Source of the DNA: Prevotella sp.
GTDB taxonomy: Bacteria > Bacteroidota > Bacteroidia > Bacteroidales > Bacteroidaceae
Assembly (NCBI GenBank): GCA_017471245.1
Contig: JAFUVB010000034.1
Span: 32,769 to 96,768, forward strand
Direction: 5' to 3'
Length of the DNA stretch: 64,000 nt
The notes beneath the pieces are model-generated. The model was not told where the DNA came from, did not search any database, and worked only from the letters and a program-made list of their open reading frames with translations. Of this stretch, positions 42,840 to 53,024 are shown in pieces; position 1 is the first letter of the stretch, and each line of letters begins with the position of its first letter. The position numbers and the translations under genes were made by a program.

Positions 42840-44033
42840 TCACCATCCTCCGCCGGCACCGCCGCCGCCGAAGCTACCTCCGCCGTAGCCGCCACCAAAG
42901 GAACCGCCGCCGAAACCTCCTCCGAAGCCGCCGCCCCAGGTATTAGATCCGCCGCCCATTCGTGATCTTCCGAAGCCGGTATAGCCTGTTCCCGCCATGG
43001 CAGTTAACACAATCCAACCGTATTTCTTATTCAAAATGGAGTAGATGAACAGCAGCATGAAGATGATACCCAAGCTGATGGCAAACGCATCGGCAGTTTC
43101 GGAGGATTCATACTTAGGAACGAGATCCTCGGATGATGGTTCTTCGAGACTTCTCTTTTCCACTGCCAGCGCGTAAGTGGCATTAATGAGTGACATCAGC
43201 GCAGCATCGGGATTCTCAACCTTTAGGAACGGAGTGAGATAATTTCTTGCCAACCGGCTGCAGTCGGCATCTGTGAGATGGCTTTCAAGCCCTCTTCCGG
43301 GGGCAATGAAATACTTACGGTCCTTGTAGGCTACAACTATCACCAGACCTTTATCGGTTTCCTTGCGTCCCACACCGTATTTATTGCCCACGTCTTGAGC
43401 CATTCTGAACGCATCTTGATTCTCGATATAGTTGACAACAATTACCGCAGACTCTATGCCAACCTCATCGTCAAGCTTCTTCAAGACAAGATTAAGGGAA
43501 TCAACAGTTTGCTGATTGAGCACCGTATCGGGATTGGAAACATACTGACGACCATCGGTCAAGTGGGGAAGAGGTATGTTGTCGGCGTTCCATACCGTGA
43601 CATTGGGCGTTCCTTCGGGCGAATCTGTCACCATACTATATTCGCACGAAACGATTGTACATAGGATTATCGCCCAGAACAATGCGCCAAGATACCGCTT
43701 TTCGAACATGAACGACGGTGTTTTCTTAGCTTCAGAGGCGGCATCTTTTACGTTTTTCTTCTTATTATCTGAATATTGCTTGCTTTCAATTTGCTTTGCC
43801 TGAACCTCAAGGGCATGTATGCTGTCAAGTTCACTGAGTGAAGGATTCTGGAATTTATGCACATACACATACCATCCCGCAAAAACCACGGCTGTGATTC
43901 CAAGCAATATTCCCAACAATCCGCCGAACCCCAAGCTGTCTCCGGTGGATTCATAGGCTATCGACGGCAGGAACAAGACCACAATCAGCACTCCCAACGT
44001 CAGCAAATATATCAGACAGCCGCTATTCTTCAT
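42840..44033 (-). CDS. TPM-domain membrane protein with Gly-rich tail
   Basis: 397 residues from ATG 44033; a start at 44078 would overlap aroE by 28 nt and add a non-conserved leader. Two N-terminal spans (about 5-25 and 32-52) precede a linker, another span near 117-130, then a TPM (Psb32/YgcG-like) domain about 165-290 (YVSNPDTVLNQQTVDSLN ... GVGRKETDKGLVIVVAYKDR). A further span lies at about 320-340. The C terminus is Gly/Ser/Phe-rich (GGGFGGGSFGGGYGGG) and ends in Trp. TPM proteins are membrane-associated with unsettled function. Genetic linkage to lemA is the main clue. Confidence 0.88.
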   Translation of the reverse strand: MKNSGCLIYLLTLGVLIVVLFLPSIAYESTGDSLGFGGLLGILLGITAVVFAGWYVYVHKFQNPSLSELDSIHALEVQAKQIESKQYSDNKKKNVKDAASEAKKTPSFMFEKRYLGALFWAIILCTIVSCEYSMVTDSPEGTPNVTVWNADNIPLPHLTDGRQYVSNPDTVLNQQTVDSLNLVLKKLDDEVGIESAVIVVNYIENQDAFRMAQDVGNKYGVGRKETDKGLVIVVAYKDRKYFIAPGRGLESHLTDADCSRLARNYLTPFLKVENPDAALMSLINATYALAVEKRSLEEPSSEDLVPKYESSETADAFAISLGIIFMLLFIYSILNKKYGWIVLTAMAGTGYTGFGRSRMGGGSNTWGGGFGGGFGGGSFGGGYGGGSFGGGGAGGGW

Positions 44034-44050
44034 ATCAAATTCCTGTTTAA

Positions 44051-44797
44051 TTATACCTTTCCGTTCCAAAACTCCCAACTGGAGAAAGCCTGCAAGAGAA
44101 GCATTTCCAAACCGTTTTTCACGGTAGCGCCCTGCTTTTTCCCATTATACATGAACATGGTTTCGTCGGGATTGTAGATCAAATCGTAGAGAATGGTGTG
44201 GCTGTCCATTGCTTCGTAAGGAAGATTCGGGCACTCGTCTGAATGAGGAAACATGCCGCAGGGCGTGCAATTCACGATAACGTTGTATTCTTTCACAACA
44301 TCGGGAGTGATTCGCTCATATTGTATGGTGCCGGGACGCTCGTATCTGCTCACGAAAACGGTCTCAAGCCCCAACGATTTCAGCCCGTAGTCAATGGCTT
44401 TCGATGCTCCGCCCGTTCCAAGAATTAATGCTTTCTTGTGGTAACGCTCCAAAAGAGGCTCTATGCTCTTGGTGAATCCGATGACATCACTGTTGAATCC
44501 TTTCAGGCGAACATCGTTTCCGCGGTGCTCAACCTTGATGACGTTCACCGCTCCGATAGCTCTTGCCTCGGGACTGATGGCATCAAGATAGCTCATAACG
44601 CGCTGCTTGTAAGGGATAGTAACGTTCAGACCTTTCAGTTCAGGATTCGACGCAAGCACTTCGGGCAAAGCTTCGATCGTGGGAATCTCGAAATTGATAT
44701 ACTCTGCATCAATTCCTTCGTTCTGAAACTTCTCATTGAAATAACTGATAGAGAAAGAGTGAGCTAACGGATAGCCTATCAAGCCGTATTTGTCCAT
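44051..44797 (-). CDS. aroE: Shikimate dehydrogenase
   Basis: 248 residues. Reduces 3-dehydroshikimate with NADPH in aromatic amino acid synthesis. IGYPLAHSFSISYFNEKF contains the substrate-binding SxS-like motif. LKGLNVTIPYKQ carries the catalytic Lys, and ALILGTGGASKAIDYGL is the nucleotide-binding loop. VNCTPCGMFP and YDLIYNPDETMF are also conserved. It is slightly shorter than E. coli AroE but complete. It begins 10 nt after the menG stop. Confidence 0.95.
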   Translation of the reverse strand: MDKYGLIGYPLAHSFSISYFNEKFQNEGIDAEYINFEIPTIEALPEVLASNPELKGLNVTIPYKQRVMSYLDAISPEARAIGAVNVIKVEHRGNDVRLKGFNSDVIGFTKSIEPLLERYHKKALILGTGGASKAIDYGLKSLGLETVFVSRYERPGTIQYERITPDVVKEYNVIVNCTPCGMFPHSDECPNLPYEAMDSHTILYDLIYNPDETMFMYNGKKQGATVKNGLEMLLLQAFSSWEFWNGKV

Positions 44798-44807
44798 ATT
44801 TTTTCGT

Positions 44808-45545
44808 TTATTTAGTTGCTATATACATTGTGCAGATACCAAAAGTGAGGCGTTTGAAACGTGCGTCGCGGAATCCCGCTTTCTTCAATATTCCCACCAT
44901 TTGCTCCCCTTGCGGGAATGCTTCAATGGTGTTGATTAGGTATTTGTAGGCATGTTTGTCTTTAGAGATTATCTTTCCGTAAAGTGGCAAAAGGGTGTGG
45001 CTGTAGATCCAGAACAGCTGTTTCATGGGGAAAGATACCGGTTGTGACAGCTCCACTACGCTGAGATGACCGCCTGGTTTCAGCACACGGCACATCTCGC
45101 TGAGCCCCTTGTCGAGATCCTGGAAATTACGTATTCCGAAGGCGGCAGTCACCGCATCGAAAGCATTATCGGCGAAACTCATCGACAGGCAGTCTTCTTT
45201 CCTGAACGAAACGATGTCGCCAAGCTGCTCGTGTTCCACTTTCTCACGCCCTATTTTCATCATACCTTCCGACAGGTCAACACCGATAAGCGTTTCAGGT
45301 TTCAGCATTTTTGCAGCGAGAATGGCGAAGTCGCCGGTTCCCGTTGCTATGTCCAACACCTTTCGTGGGGCGTATGGAAGAATCTGCCTGATGGCTTTTC
45401 GCCTCCACGCCTTGTCTATGTCCCACGACAAACGGTGATTTAGCGAGTCGTAGGTAGGTGCAATATGGTCGAACATCTGCTCCACCTGCCTGCTCTTTTC
45501 CTCACCATTTGTGTTATAAGGTGTAATCGTTTCCTGCTGATACAT
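44808..45545 (-). CDS. menG: Demethylmenaquinone methyltransferase (UbiE/MenG family)
   Basis: 245 residues. SAM-dependent C-methylation that completes menaquinone synthesis; Bacteroidales respire with menaquinone. Motifs: [25 protein letters not shown] at the start in part, SAM motif [32 protein letters not shown] and VVELSQP. All are typical of UbiE. It starts 24 nt after the purC stop. Confidence 0.95.
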   Translation of the reverse strand: MYQQETITPYNTNGEEKSRQVEQMFDHIAPTYDSLNHRLSWDIDKAWRRKAIRQILPYAPRKVLDIATGTGDFAILAAKMLKPETLIGVDLSEGMMKIGREKVEHEQLGDIVSFRKEDCLSMSFADNAFDAVTAAFGIRNFQDLDKGLSEMCRVLKPGGHLSVVELSQPVSFPMKQLFWIYSHTLLPLYGKIISKDKHAYKYLINTIEAFPQGEQMVGILKKAGFRDARFKRLTFGICTMYIATK

Positions 45546-45569
45546 GAGAAAGTGTGTTATGGATTCTTG

Positions 45570-46523
45570 CTATTTCTTCATCGCCGACAGATAGGAAGCC
45601 ACGTTGTGTTCTATGCGCTGAGCGATGTCACCTTCTTCCACAGCCTTATCGAACTTCTCTCCGACGATGTGTTCATACAGCTCGATGTATCTGTCGCTTA
45701 CGCTCTCGGCATACTCATCTGTGATTTCGGGCATCACCTGACCTGGTTCGTTCATGAAATTATGCTCAATGAGCCATTGGCGCACGAACTCCTTGGAGAG
45801 CTGGCGCTGAGGTTCGCCTTTCGCAAACTTCTCTTCATAGCCGTCGGCATAGAAATATCGGCTTGAGTCGGGAGTGTGGATCTCGTCGATAAGATACACT
45901 TTGCCGTCGCGCTTGCCGAATTCATACTTCGTGTCAACGAGAATCAGGCCTTGCTTGGCGGCTATTTCCTGTCCACGAGCGAAGATACGGCGCGTGTAAT
46001 CCTCCATAACCTCATAGTCGTCCTTGCTTACAATGCCTTGAGCGATTATTTCTTCCTTGGAGATATTCATGTCGTGACCTTCGTCGGCCTTGGTTGTCGG
46101 GGTGATAATCGGCTCGGGGAAGCGCTCATTCTCGCGCATTCCGTCGGGCAGTTTCACACCGCACAACTCGCGACATCCTTTCTGATACTCTCGCCAAGCA
46201 GAGCCGGTGAGGATTGAACGGATAATCATTTCCACGCGAAAGCCTTCACATTTCAGGCCTACGGTAACCATCGGGTCGGGCGTAGCGAGTTTCCAGTTGG
46301 GACAAATGTCGGTCGTGGTGTCGAGAAACTTAGCTGCAATCTGGTTGAGAACCTGTCCTTTGAACGGAATACCCTTTGGTAATACGACATCAAAGGCAGA
46401 AATGCGATCGGTGGCAACCATTACCAACAAGTCGTCGTTGATGTTATACACGTCGCGCACCTTGCCATGATAAACGCTTTTCTGACCTTCGAAATTGAAA
46501 TCTGTTCTTGTTAATGCCTTCAT
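45570..46523 (-). CDS. purC: SAICAR synthetase
   Basis: 317 residues. Condenses CAIR with aspartate in purine synthesis. [28 protein letters not shown]-type N terminus (about 14-42), [15 protein letters not shown] and [10 protein letters not shown], and [13 protein letters not shown] are family motifs. It is longer than the roughly 240-residue E. coli enzyme and resembles the long form of about 300 residues. It lies between phoH (11 nt upstream) and menG on one strand. Confidence 0.96.
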   Translation of the reverse strand: MKALTRTDFNFEGQKSVYHGKVRDVYNINDDLLVMVATDRISAFDVVLPKGIPFKGQVLNQIAAKFLDTTTDICPNWKLATPDPMVTVGLKCEGFRVEMIIRSILTGSAWREYQKGCRELCGVKLPDGMRENERFPEPIITPTTKADEGHDMNISKEEIIAQGIVSKDDYEVMEDYTRRIFARGQEIAAKQGLILVDTKYEFGKRDGKVYLIDEIHTPDSSRYFYADGYEEKFAKGEPQRQLSKEFVRQWLIEHNFMNEPGQVMPEITDEYAESVSDRYIELYEHIVGEKFDKAVEEGDIAQRIEHNVASYLSAMKK

Positions 46524-46534
46524 TTTATTATTGT

Positions 46535-47488
46535 TTAATTTGTTCTTTTGTTGTTTCTGTCATAGTCTTCGTATGCATTGACGATACGAGTGACCAGCTT
46601 ATGCCTCACGATATCTTTCTTGTTCAGCTCCACAAACGAAATGCCCTCAATGCCTTTCAGTATCTGCATGGCTTCGCGGAGGCCGCTTTTCGTTTCGCGC
46701 GGCAGGTCTACTTGAGTCATATCACCGGTAACAATCATCTTCGTATTCCATCCCATGCGGGTCAGGAACATACGTATCTGGGCGGAAGTGGTGTTCTGCG
46801 CCTCGTCGAGAATGACCACTGCATCGCTCAAAGTGCGACCTCTCATGAATGCAAGCGGGGCTATTTGGATGATGTGTTTTTCCATCATGTCCTGCAGTTT
46901 CACGGCTGGTATCATGTCTTCCAGTGCATCATAGAGCGGCTGAAGATAAGGATCGATCTTGTCTTTCATATCGCCGGGCAGGAATCCGAGCTTCTCTCCG
47001 GCTTCAACAGCTGGGCGGCTGAGGATGATTTTCTTGGCTTGCTTCTCCTTCAAAGCCTTGACTGCGAGCGCAATGCTGAGGTATGTCTTGCCGGTTCCTG
47101 CCGGACCGACGGCGAAAATCATATCATCCTTTTCGAAGGAATCAATCAGTTTCTGCTGATTCTCACTCCTGCTTTTGATGGGACGGCCTGAAACGCTGTA
47201 TACAACCACACCTTTCACGGCATCATCCTTGGTCTTCTCACCATTGATAATGTCGATAATATCTTCATCGTTGATACGGTTGTATTTCACAATGTGCTGA
47301 CGCATCATCTCAATCTGACGGCAAAAGACATTCATTTGCTCCTCATCGCCCAGCACACGGAGCACGTTATCCCTTGCCACTATGCGCAATTTGGGATAAA
47401 GAGCCTTAATCATCTGCAAATGAGAATTGCCGACTCCGTAGAAAACCACGGGGTCTATATCCTCCAAAACAACATGCTTTTCTGTCAC
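46535..47488 (-). CDS. PhoH family ATPase
   Basis: 317 residues. Cytoplasmic P-loop ATPase of the PhoH-like group. The Walker A motif [18 protein letters not shown] is at about residue 148, Walker [19 protein letters not shown] and [14 protein letters not shown] follow. The N-terminal part resembles a KH-like RNA-binding fold. The role is often linked to RNA metabolism but is not settled. The start is GTG 47488. A TAATTTTG -7 element on the minus strand (47515-47508) lies just upstream, so this probably heads the phoH-purC-menG-aroE run. Confidence 0.93.
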   Translation of the reverse strand: MTEKHVVLEDIDPVVFYGVGNSHLQMIKALYPKLRIVARDNVLRVLGDEEQMNVFCRQIEMMRQHIVKYNRINDEDIIDIINGEKTKDDAVKGVVVYSVSGRPIKSRSENQQKLIDSFEKDDMIFAVGPAGTGKTYLSIALAVKALKEKQAKKIILSRPAVEAGEKLGFLPGDMKDKIDPYLQPLYDALEDMIPAVKLQDMMEKHIIQIAPLAFMRGRTLSDAVVILDEAQNTTSAQIRMFLTRMGWNTKMIVTGDMTQVDLPRETKSGLREAMQILKGIEGISFVELNKKDIVRHKLVTRIVNAYEDYDRNNKRTN

Positions 47489-47580
47489 TTGTTACTAAAT
47501 TTTTCTGCAAAATTACAAAATCATTTCGATATTCGTATATTTTTTAATACCTTTGTGCCATAAAAAATCGAAAAAAACAA

Positions 47581-48534
47581 ATGAAAATAACAAAGAACCA
47601 ATATTTAGCAGCGTTCAGCATCATCGTTTTACTGCTCGCCATCATACGGCTTGCCTTCCCAAGAATTGCCGATGAAAGAACCGACCGAGTGGAGGATCAG
47701 CAGGAATTGGCATTGACTGGTGACGGGCAAGATGCTTCTGAAACCGACATAAAGCCATCGGCAGAAACAGCAAAATTAACCGACAATTCAACAAAAGATA
47801 AGGAAATAGAAGAATCAAGGCTGAAAAACAACAAAGAGGAGGGCAAAGAAAAATCGAAAGAACAGGCTCCCGGCAACGACGAACCTGTTCCTTTTGAAGC
47901 AAATAGCAGGGCAAGGAATTGGAATAACGGCGAAAGCAGGTTCTTCAACCGTGACGGAACTCCCGCCAAACACCGTATTTTCAGCGTTGCGCGCTATGCC
48001 GATGCCTTTCCAGACAGCCAGCAAGTGCAGATAATTGCTGCAAACAAGTGGGGCGTATCACCCGTAAAGAACCGTCAAGATGCAGAAGCGAGGAAAAAGG
48101 AGCTGGTATACATGTCGGTAAGTCCCTATTATCATGTAGACAGGATGTATCGCAGCATACCTTATCTCGTGCCTCGGGCAGCCGTGTTATTGAACGATAT
48201 AGGCAGGGCTTTCTACGATAGTCTTCAGTTAAAGAACATTCCCATGCATCAGTTTATCGTGACAAGTGTCTTGAGAACGCAGGATGACGTTGTAAAACTG
48301 CGCAACTACAATGGCAATGCTACGGAAAACTCATGCCACTTATATGGAACCACATTCGACATCTCGTATAATAGGTATAAAACCGTGGAACCGCCGGGTG
48401 AAAAACGTCGCCAAGTGAGAAACGATTCTTTGAAATTCGTTTTGTCGGAAGTGCTCAACGACATGCGGAAAAGCAATCGCTGCTACATCAAATATGAGGT
48501 GAAGCAGGGCTGTTTTCATATCACTGTGAGATGA
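47581..48534 (+). CDS. DUF5715-like exported protein with M15-peptidase-like motif
   Basis: 317 residues. An N-terminal signal anchor (about 8-27) and a long low-complexity Glu/Lys/Asp linker (about 30-110) precede a C-terminal domain (about 125-317). That domain carries CHLYGTTFD (H253, D260) and CFHITVR (H313), the spacing of zinc ligands in M15 D-Ala-D-Ala peptidases. The Glu normally three residues before the last His is absent (QGCFH), so either another residue acts or it is inactive. Assignment to DUF5715 is from memory of the family pattern. A TACCTTTG -7 box is at 47548-47555, with no exact -33. Confidence 0.78.
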   Translation: MKITKNQYLAAFSIIVLLLAIIRLAFPRIADERTDRVEDQQELALTGDGQDASETDIKPSAETAKLTDNSTKDKEIEESRLKNNKEEGKEKSKEQAPGNDEPVPFEANSRARNWNNGESRFFNRDGTPAKHRIFSVARYADAFPDSQQVQIIAANKWGVSPVKNRQDAEARKKELVYMSVSPYYHVDRMYRSIPYLVPRAAVLLNDIGRAFYDSLQLKNIPMHQFIVTSVLRTQDDVVKLRNYNGNATENSCHLYGTTFDISYNRYKTVEPPGEKRRQVRNDSLKFVLSEVLNDMRKSNRCYIKYEVKQGCFHITVR

Positions 48535-48673
48535 TCACAATGCTCGGAACACGTTCAGAAGTGGCAGGCTGCGCTCCTTGAAACAGGTTTAATTGTTCAA
48601 CGATTATACACTCTGCGATTGTTAACTAATTATAAAATTCAAGAATCTCAGTTCGTAGTTCAAAGATTTATAT

Positions 48674-48681
48674 TACCTTTG
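48674..48681 (+). promoter_or_regulatory. -7 element of the tRNA pair
   Basis: TACCTTTG lies 28 nt before tRNA-Thr, matching the TAnnTTTG consensus. At the -33 position only GTTCG is seen, so the upstream box is weak. Confidence 0.55.
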
Positions 48682-48709
48682 CACCGCATTTACAAAAAGA
48701 ATGCATATT

Positions 48710-48782
<73 letters not shown>

Positions 48783-48828
48783 CAAACGAGGCGCTCATCA
48801 GCGTCTTTAGTTTTCAGAAAGACATTTT

Positions 48829-48901
48829 GCGGCAATAGCTCAGTTGGTAGAGCATTGGCTTCCCAAGCCGAGGGTCGCGGGTTCGAGTCCCGTTTGCCGC
48901 T
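48829..48901 (+). tRNA. tRNA-Gly (anticodon CCC)
   Basis: Complete cloverleaf. Acceptor GCGGCAA with TTGCCGC, D-stem GCTC/GAGC, anticodon loop TTCCCAA (anticodon CCC, reading GGG), T-arm GCGGG-TTCGAGT-CCCGT. It lies 46 nt after tRNA-Thr, probably on the same transcript. It is convergent with uvrA, whose stop is 14 nt further on. Confidence 0.97.
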
Positions 48902-48915
48902 CTGAAAACAACCAT

Positions 48916-51786
48916 CTAATTCATCCCAAGCTTTTCTTTCAGGTATTTTCCCGTAATACTTTCTTTGCAAGAAGCCACCTTTTCAGGAGTTCCTGTGCAT
49001 ACAATCATTCCGCCTTTGTCGCCTCCGTCTGGTCCCAAGTCGATCATGTAGTCGGCACATTTTATGATATCCATATTGTGTTCTATTACAATGACGGTGT
49101 GACCGCGCTCTATCAACTGGTCGAAGGCATGAAGCAGTCGCTTGATATCATGGAAGTGAAGCCCTGTGGTGGGTTCATCAAACACAAAAAGGGTAGGGGA
49201 CGACTTCTCCTGACCTATGTAATAAGCCAGTTTCACACGCTGGTTTTCACCTCCAGACAAGGTGGATGAACTCTGACCTAATTTGATATAGCCAAGTCCA
49301 ACCTCCTCTAACGGCTTCAAACGGTTCACTATCATTGAACACGAACTCTTGAATTCTTTCTCTTTACAATTGCCGAAGAACTCAATTGCCTCACTAACAG
49401 TCATTTCAAGCACATCGTTAATGCTTTTTCCTTCGTATTTCACATCCAGAATGTCGTGCTTGAAACGCTGTCCATGGCACGCTTCACACTCGAGCACAAG
49501 GTCGGCCATGAACTGCATTTCAACTGTTTTCACACCGGCACCCTTGCATTCTTCGCACCGTCCGCCATCGGCATTAAATGAAAAATACTGGGCAGAAAAC
49601 CCCATTTGTTTTGACAACGGAAGCTCGGAAAACAATTCGCGTACAGCATCATATGCTTTCACGTAGGTGGCAGGATTGCTGCGCGTGCTCTTGCCGATGG
49701 GGTTCTGGTCAACCATTTCCACATGTGTGATCTGCTGCCAGTCGCCATTCAGTGAGACATAATCACCGGGAATGTCGGCCACTTCGTTCAGATGGCGCTT
49801 CATGGCAGGGTAGAGAATGCCCTTCACAAGCGATGATTTGCCGCTTCCGGAAACGCCAGTCACCACCGTGAACACATTCAACGGGAATTTCACGTCGATG
49901 CCTTTCAGATTGTTCATCCTGCAGCCTTTCAACTCGATAGCCATGTTCCACGGTCGGCGGCTGTGTGGAACATCGATGGTTTCTGCCCCTATCAGGTATT
50001 TGATGGTATAGCTGTCAGGATATTTCTTCACAAGTTCTGCTTCATTCCGATCAATGTTCGAAGCATCACCTTGGAACACAATCTCTCCTCCAAGCCGCCC
50101 TGCATCAGGACCGATATCTATCAGATAATCAGCGGATCGGATGATATCCTCGTCGTGTTCTACGACAATGACCGTATTTCCGATGCTCTGCAGTTCCTTT
50201 AACACATGAACGAGCCTGAACGTATCCCTTGAATGCAGTCCGATACTTGGCTCGTCAAGGATGTATAGCGAACCAACCAGGCTGGAACCAAGCGAGGTGG
50301 TCAGGTTGATTCGCTGGCTTTCGCCGCCCGAAAGAGTGTTCGACGGTCTATTTAATGTAAGATAAGAAAGTCCCACATCTACAAGGAATTGCAGCCTACT
50401 GTTAATTTCCGTCAACAGCCTTTTTGCTATATTCTTGTCATGTTCGTCGAGTTCAAGATGGTCAAACCATTGTTTCAATTCGCCGATGGGCATCTCAACC
50501 AAATTGGTGATGCTCATTCCGCCAATCTTTACATAATCAGATTCGGGCTTAAGACGTGTACCATGACATACCGGGCAGGTGGTTTTGCCTCGGTATCGGC
50601 TCATCATCACGCGATATTGAATCTTATACTGGTTTTCCTTAACCATCTGGAAGAAAGCATCTATAGACACTTGTTCGTGTATATCCTTAGAATCTGACGG
50701 CAGACCATGCCACAACATGTCCTTTTGGCGGGTGGTCAGACTGTAGTAAGGCTCAAAAATCGGGAAATCATCTTTGGCTGCACGGCGACAGAATTCTTCT
50801 TGCCAGATTTTCATTTTGTCACCATGCCAGCACTGCACGCATCCGTCATATACGCTCAATGATGTGTTGGGAATGACAAGTTTCTCATCAATTCCAATAA
50901 TAGAACCGAAGCCTTCACACTCAGGACAGGCTCCCAACGGCGAATTGAATGAGAACATGTTGTCGTTTGGCTCATCAAACCTGATTCCGTCTGCCTCGAA
51001 ACGTATTGAAAAATCATAACAAATCTTACTTGGAAGGAACATCAGTCGGCACTCGCCATTGCCTTCGTAGAATGCTGTTTCAGATGAATCAATAAGCCTG
51101 GATATGGCATCTTGTGAATCGTCGACAGACAAACGGTCGACGACTAACCATAATCCGTGATGATGATCAAGCTCCTTCGAATCACAGGATGTCCCCTGCT
51201 CATCAGCATCAGCCAAGAAGTCATCGATTCTTATGAAGTCACCATTGTGAAATAACCTTACATATCCTTGTTTGTTATACATTTCCAATTGCTTGGCAAG
51301 TGTGCGTCCTTCAGGAATATGAATAGGGGAGAGCAATGCATATCTTGTTCCTTTGCTATACTGTTTTATACAGCTGACAAGATCTTCTGTGGAGTGCTTT
51401 TTCACCAATTGTCCGCTTATTGGCGAATAGGTCTTGCCGATGCGGGCAAAAAGCAACCTCAAGTATTCGTAAACCTCGGTACTCGTACCCACGGTTGACC
51501 TTGGATTGCGGGCTATCGTCTTTTGTTCAATCGCAATAGCTGGCGGAAGCCCCTTGATGTAATCACATTCCGGCTTGCTCATTCTGCCAAGAAACTGCCG
51601 CGCATAACTCGATAACGACTCTACATAGCGCCTTTGACCTTCAGCATATAACGTATCAAATGCCAAAGAAGACTTTCCTGATCCTGAAACACCAGCTACG
51701 ACTATGAATTTATCACGAGGAATATCAAGGCTGATATTCTTCAGGTTGTTTACACGTGCATTTTTAATTCTTATATATTCGCCCAT
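48916..51786 (-). CDS. uvrA: Excinuclease ABC subunit A
   Basis: 956 residues. DNA-damage recognition ATPase of nucleotide excision repair. It has two ABC ATPase modules: Walker [20 protein letters not shown] and [17 protein letters not shown], and signature motifs [12 protein letters not shown] and [12 protein letters not shown]. Zinc-binding Cys pairs are in [28 protein letters not shown] and [10 protein letters not shown]. The [19 protein letters not shown] segment is typical UvrA. Genomes of this phylum often have two UvrA paralogues; the [11 protein letters not shown] variant here may be the second type, which I cannot settle. Its promoter region is made of 22-bp repeats. Confidence 0.95.
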   Translation of the reverse strand: MGEYIRIKNARVNNLKNISLDIPRDKFIVVAGVSGSGKSSLAFDTLYAEGQRRYVESLSSYARQFLGRMSKPECDYIKGLPPAIAIEQKTIARNPRSTVGTSTEVYEYLRLLFARIGKTYSPISGQLVKKHSTEDLVSCIKQYSKGTRYALLSPIHIPEGRTLAKQLEMYNKQGYVRLFHNGDFIRIDDFLADADEQGTSCDSKELDHHHGLWLVVDRLSVDDSQDAISRLIDSSETAFYEGNGECRLMFLPSKICYDFSIRFEADGIRFDEPNDNMFSFNSPLGACPECEGFGSIIGIDEKLVIPNTSLSVYDGCVQCWHGDKMKIWQEEFCRRAAKDDFPIFEPYYSLTTRQKDMLWHGLPSDSKDIHEQVSIDAFFQMVKENQYKIQYRVMMSRYRGKTTCPVCHGTRLKPESDYVKIGGMSITNLVEMPIGELKQWFDHLELDEHDKNIAKRLLTEINSRLQFLVDVGLSYLTLNRPSNTLSGGESQRINLTTSLGSSLVGSLYILDEPSIGLHSRDTFRLVHVLKELQSIGNTVIVVEHDEDIIRSADYLIDIGPDAGRLGGEIVFQGDASNIDRNEAELVKKYPDSYTIKYLIGAETIDVPHSRRPWNMAIELKGCRMNNLKGIDVKFPLNVFTVVTGVSGSGKSSLVKGILYPAMKRHLNEVADIPGDYVSLNGDWQQITHVEMVDQNPIGKSTRSNPATYVKAYDAVRELFSELPLSKQMGFSAQYFSFNADGGRCEECKGAGVKTVEMQFMADLVLECEACHGQRFKHDILDVKYEGKSINDVLEMTVSEAIEFFGNCKEKEFKSSCSMIVNRLKPLEEVGLGYIKLGQSSSTLSGGENQRVKLAYYIGQEKSSPTLFVFDEPTTGLHFHDIKRLLHAFDQLIERGHTVIVIEHNMDIIKCADYMIDLGPDGGDKGGMIVCTGTPEKVASCKESITGKYLKEKLGMN

Positions 51787-51793
51787 ATGAGTG

Positions 51794-51903
51794 GAATCAA
51801 CTTTTCTTCTAATTTGAATCTACAATTCATCTGATCTTAATCTACAAATCATTTGCTCTGAATCTACAATTCATATGATTTGAAAATACAAAATTACGAC
51901 TTT
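51794..51903. repeat. Five 22-bp repeats forming the uvrA 5' region
   Basis: Units begin at 51794, 51816, 51838, 51860 and 51882, exactly 22 bp each. The middle three share AATCTACAA or AATCTACAAA, then TCATNTG; the outer two are more diverged. The array ends 8 bp before the uvrA ATG (51786). The sequence is unrelated to the AAAACCTATG core, but the period is the same. Confidence 0.88.
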
Positions 51904-51916
51904 TTCCTGAAACAAA
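51889..51916 (-). promoter_or_regulatory. Probable uvrA promoter (minus strand)
   Basis: TAATTTTG (51896-51889) matches the -7 consensus and lies inside the last 22-bp unit. TTTG at 51916-51913 is 16 bp upstream, shorter than usual. The 5' leader, about 95 nt, would consist mostly of the 22-bp repeats. Confidence 0.5.
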
Positions 51917-52080
51917 ACTATATCACCATAAAATTTAAGTTACTTTTTAATATCCATTGCACAAATCAGTGAATCATTTTCTCAATTCTACTTTTATCGT
52001 TTTGTGAAGAGTATTAATGTCACACTTGGAGATAGAATCGTCATTCTGTGAAATATGCATGTGCAATAGTATGCCAAAAG

Positions 52081-52185
52081 CTTAGGTTTAAACAACCAAA
52101 ATCATAGTTATTGGCAATCAAAAGCATAGATTTCAGCTCTCAAAACATAAGTTTTTACTTCTCAAAAGCATAGGTTTTGAACCAT
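52081..52185. repeat. 22-bp tandem array with CATAGG core, uvrA-rpoD region
   Basis: CTTAGG or CATAG at 52081, 52103 and 52125, CATAAG at 52146 and CATAGG at 52169 (spacing 22, 22, 21, 23). Each is preceded by A-rich and followed by T-rich sequence. Same orientation as the 27.8-kb array. It runs directly into heptads at 52186. The 51904-52080 stretch before it shows no gene or repeat I can name. Confidence 0.86.
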
Positions 52186-52250
52186 TGACATTGAGCATTG
52201 ATCATTGACCGTTTCCCTTTGACCATTGAAAACTAACCATTGACAATCAT
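52186..52250. repeat. Heptad cluster left of R4
   Basis: Units such as CCATTGA, GCATTGA, TCATTGA and CCATTGA, partly out of phase (one 6-bp step), between the 22-bp array and the left arm of R4. Degenerate compared with the array at 5597. Confidence 0.7.
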
Positions 52251-52299
52251 TTCTTCAATGATTTTCACTGCTTCTTGCAATAAAAAATAGAATTATTCG

Positions 52300-52694
52300 G
52301 CACCTGAGCACAAACTATTGATAGTTAGGTAATTGCGAGAAATTAACTGGCACCAGATCCTACACCCGATCCTGCACCTAATGCGGCACCTACTGACGAT
52401 TTTAATCATATTGAAGAAACTATAACTAATATCGTGTTTCTTTACTATGAATCACTCATTGCTCATTGTATAATAGTCAAAGATCAATCCTCATTGGTCG
52501 ATGCTCAATGGTCAACGATCAATGTTCAATGGTCAACTGTCAATGTTCAATGGTAAACGGTCAATGCTCAATGGTAAAACGGTCAATGGTAAGCGGTCAA
52601 TGATTATAGCGTTAGGTGCCGGATCGGGTGCTGGTTCAGGTGCCAGTTAATTTCTCGCAATTGCCTAATTATCAAGTGTTTTTGCTCAGGTGCT
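52300..52694. repeat. Inverted-repeat element R4: 86-bp arms of a different sequence around heptads
   Basis: Left arm 52300-52385 and right arm 52609-52694 are inverted repeats. The core AATTGCGAGAAATTAACTGG plus the next four bases (52332-52355, matched at 52639-52662) is perfect over 24 bp, and both arms contain 12-bp units of the type NGCACCNGATCC. The 223-nt loop carries about 16 TCAATGG-type heptads between 52488 and 52606. Design as in R1 and R2, but the arm sequence is unrelated. Confidence 0.87.
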
Positions 52695-53024
52695 GGTAAA
52701 ACTTTTTTTTATATAGGGAGGGAGGGTTTAAAATGGACGTTACCTATCTATTTTTTTAGTTCTCAATTCAGGATTACTTTATTGTTCTAAAATCAAATTA
52801 TATCTCTTTATCTCATTCTCAATATATCCTATTTATCATAATGCCGATTATATTTTTTTTAATTGTAAAAATAAAAATGTGAAAATGTGGATTAATTTAA
52901 TTGAATTTAACCATATTAGGAGTACAACGTATTGTTTTTTTTTGTATTTTTGCAACGATTTTAGTATATAATTGTGTTATATGCCTGATTATCAGGTAAT
53001 TAAAAGATGTTTTAGGGTTAAAGG
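52695..53024. other. AT-rich gap upstream of rpoD
   Basis: No gene is visible in this 330-nt stretch. It holds an A+T-rich segment with a GGGAGGGAGGG run at about 52717-52727 and, near the end, TATTTTTG at 52945-52952, which matches the -7 consensus. No TTTG lies at the right distance upstream, so the rpoD promoter is tentative. The leader would be about 65 nt. Confidence 0.5.

Noticed and set aside
52186-52694. Heptad and inverted-repeat region as a replication origin
   Set aside because: No DnaA-box-like TTATNCACA cluster is visible, neighbours are uvrA and rpoD rather than dnaA/dnaN, and the same modules occur at other sites.
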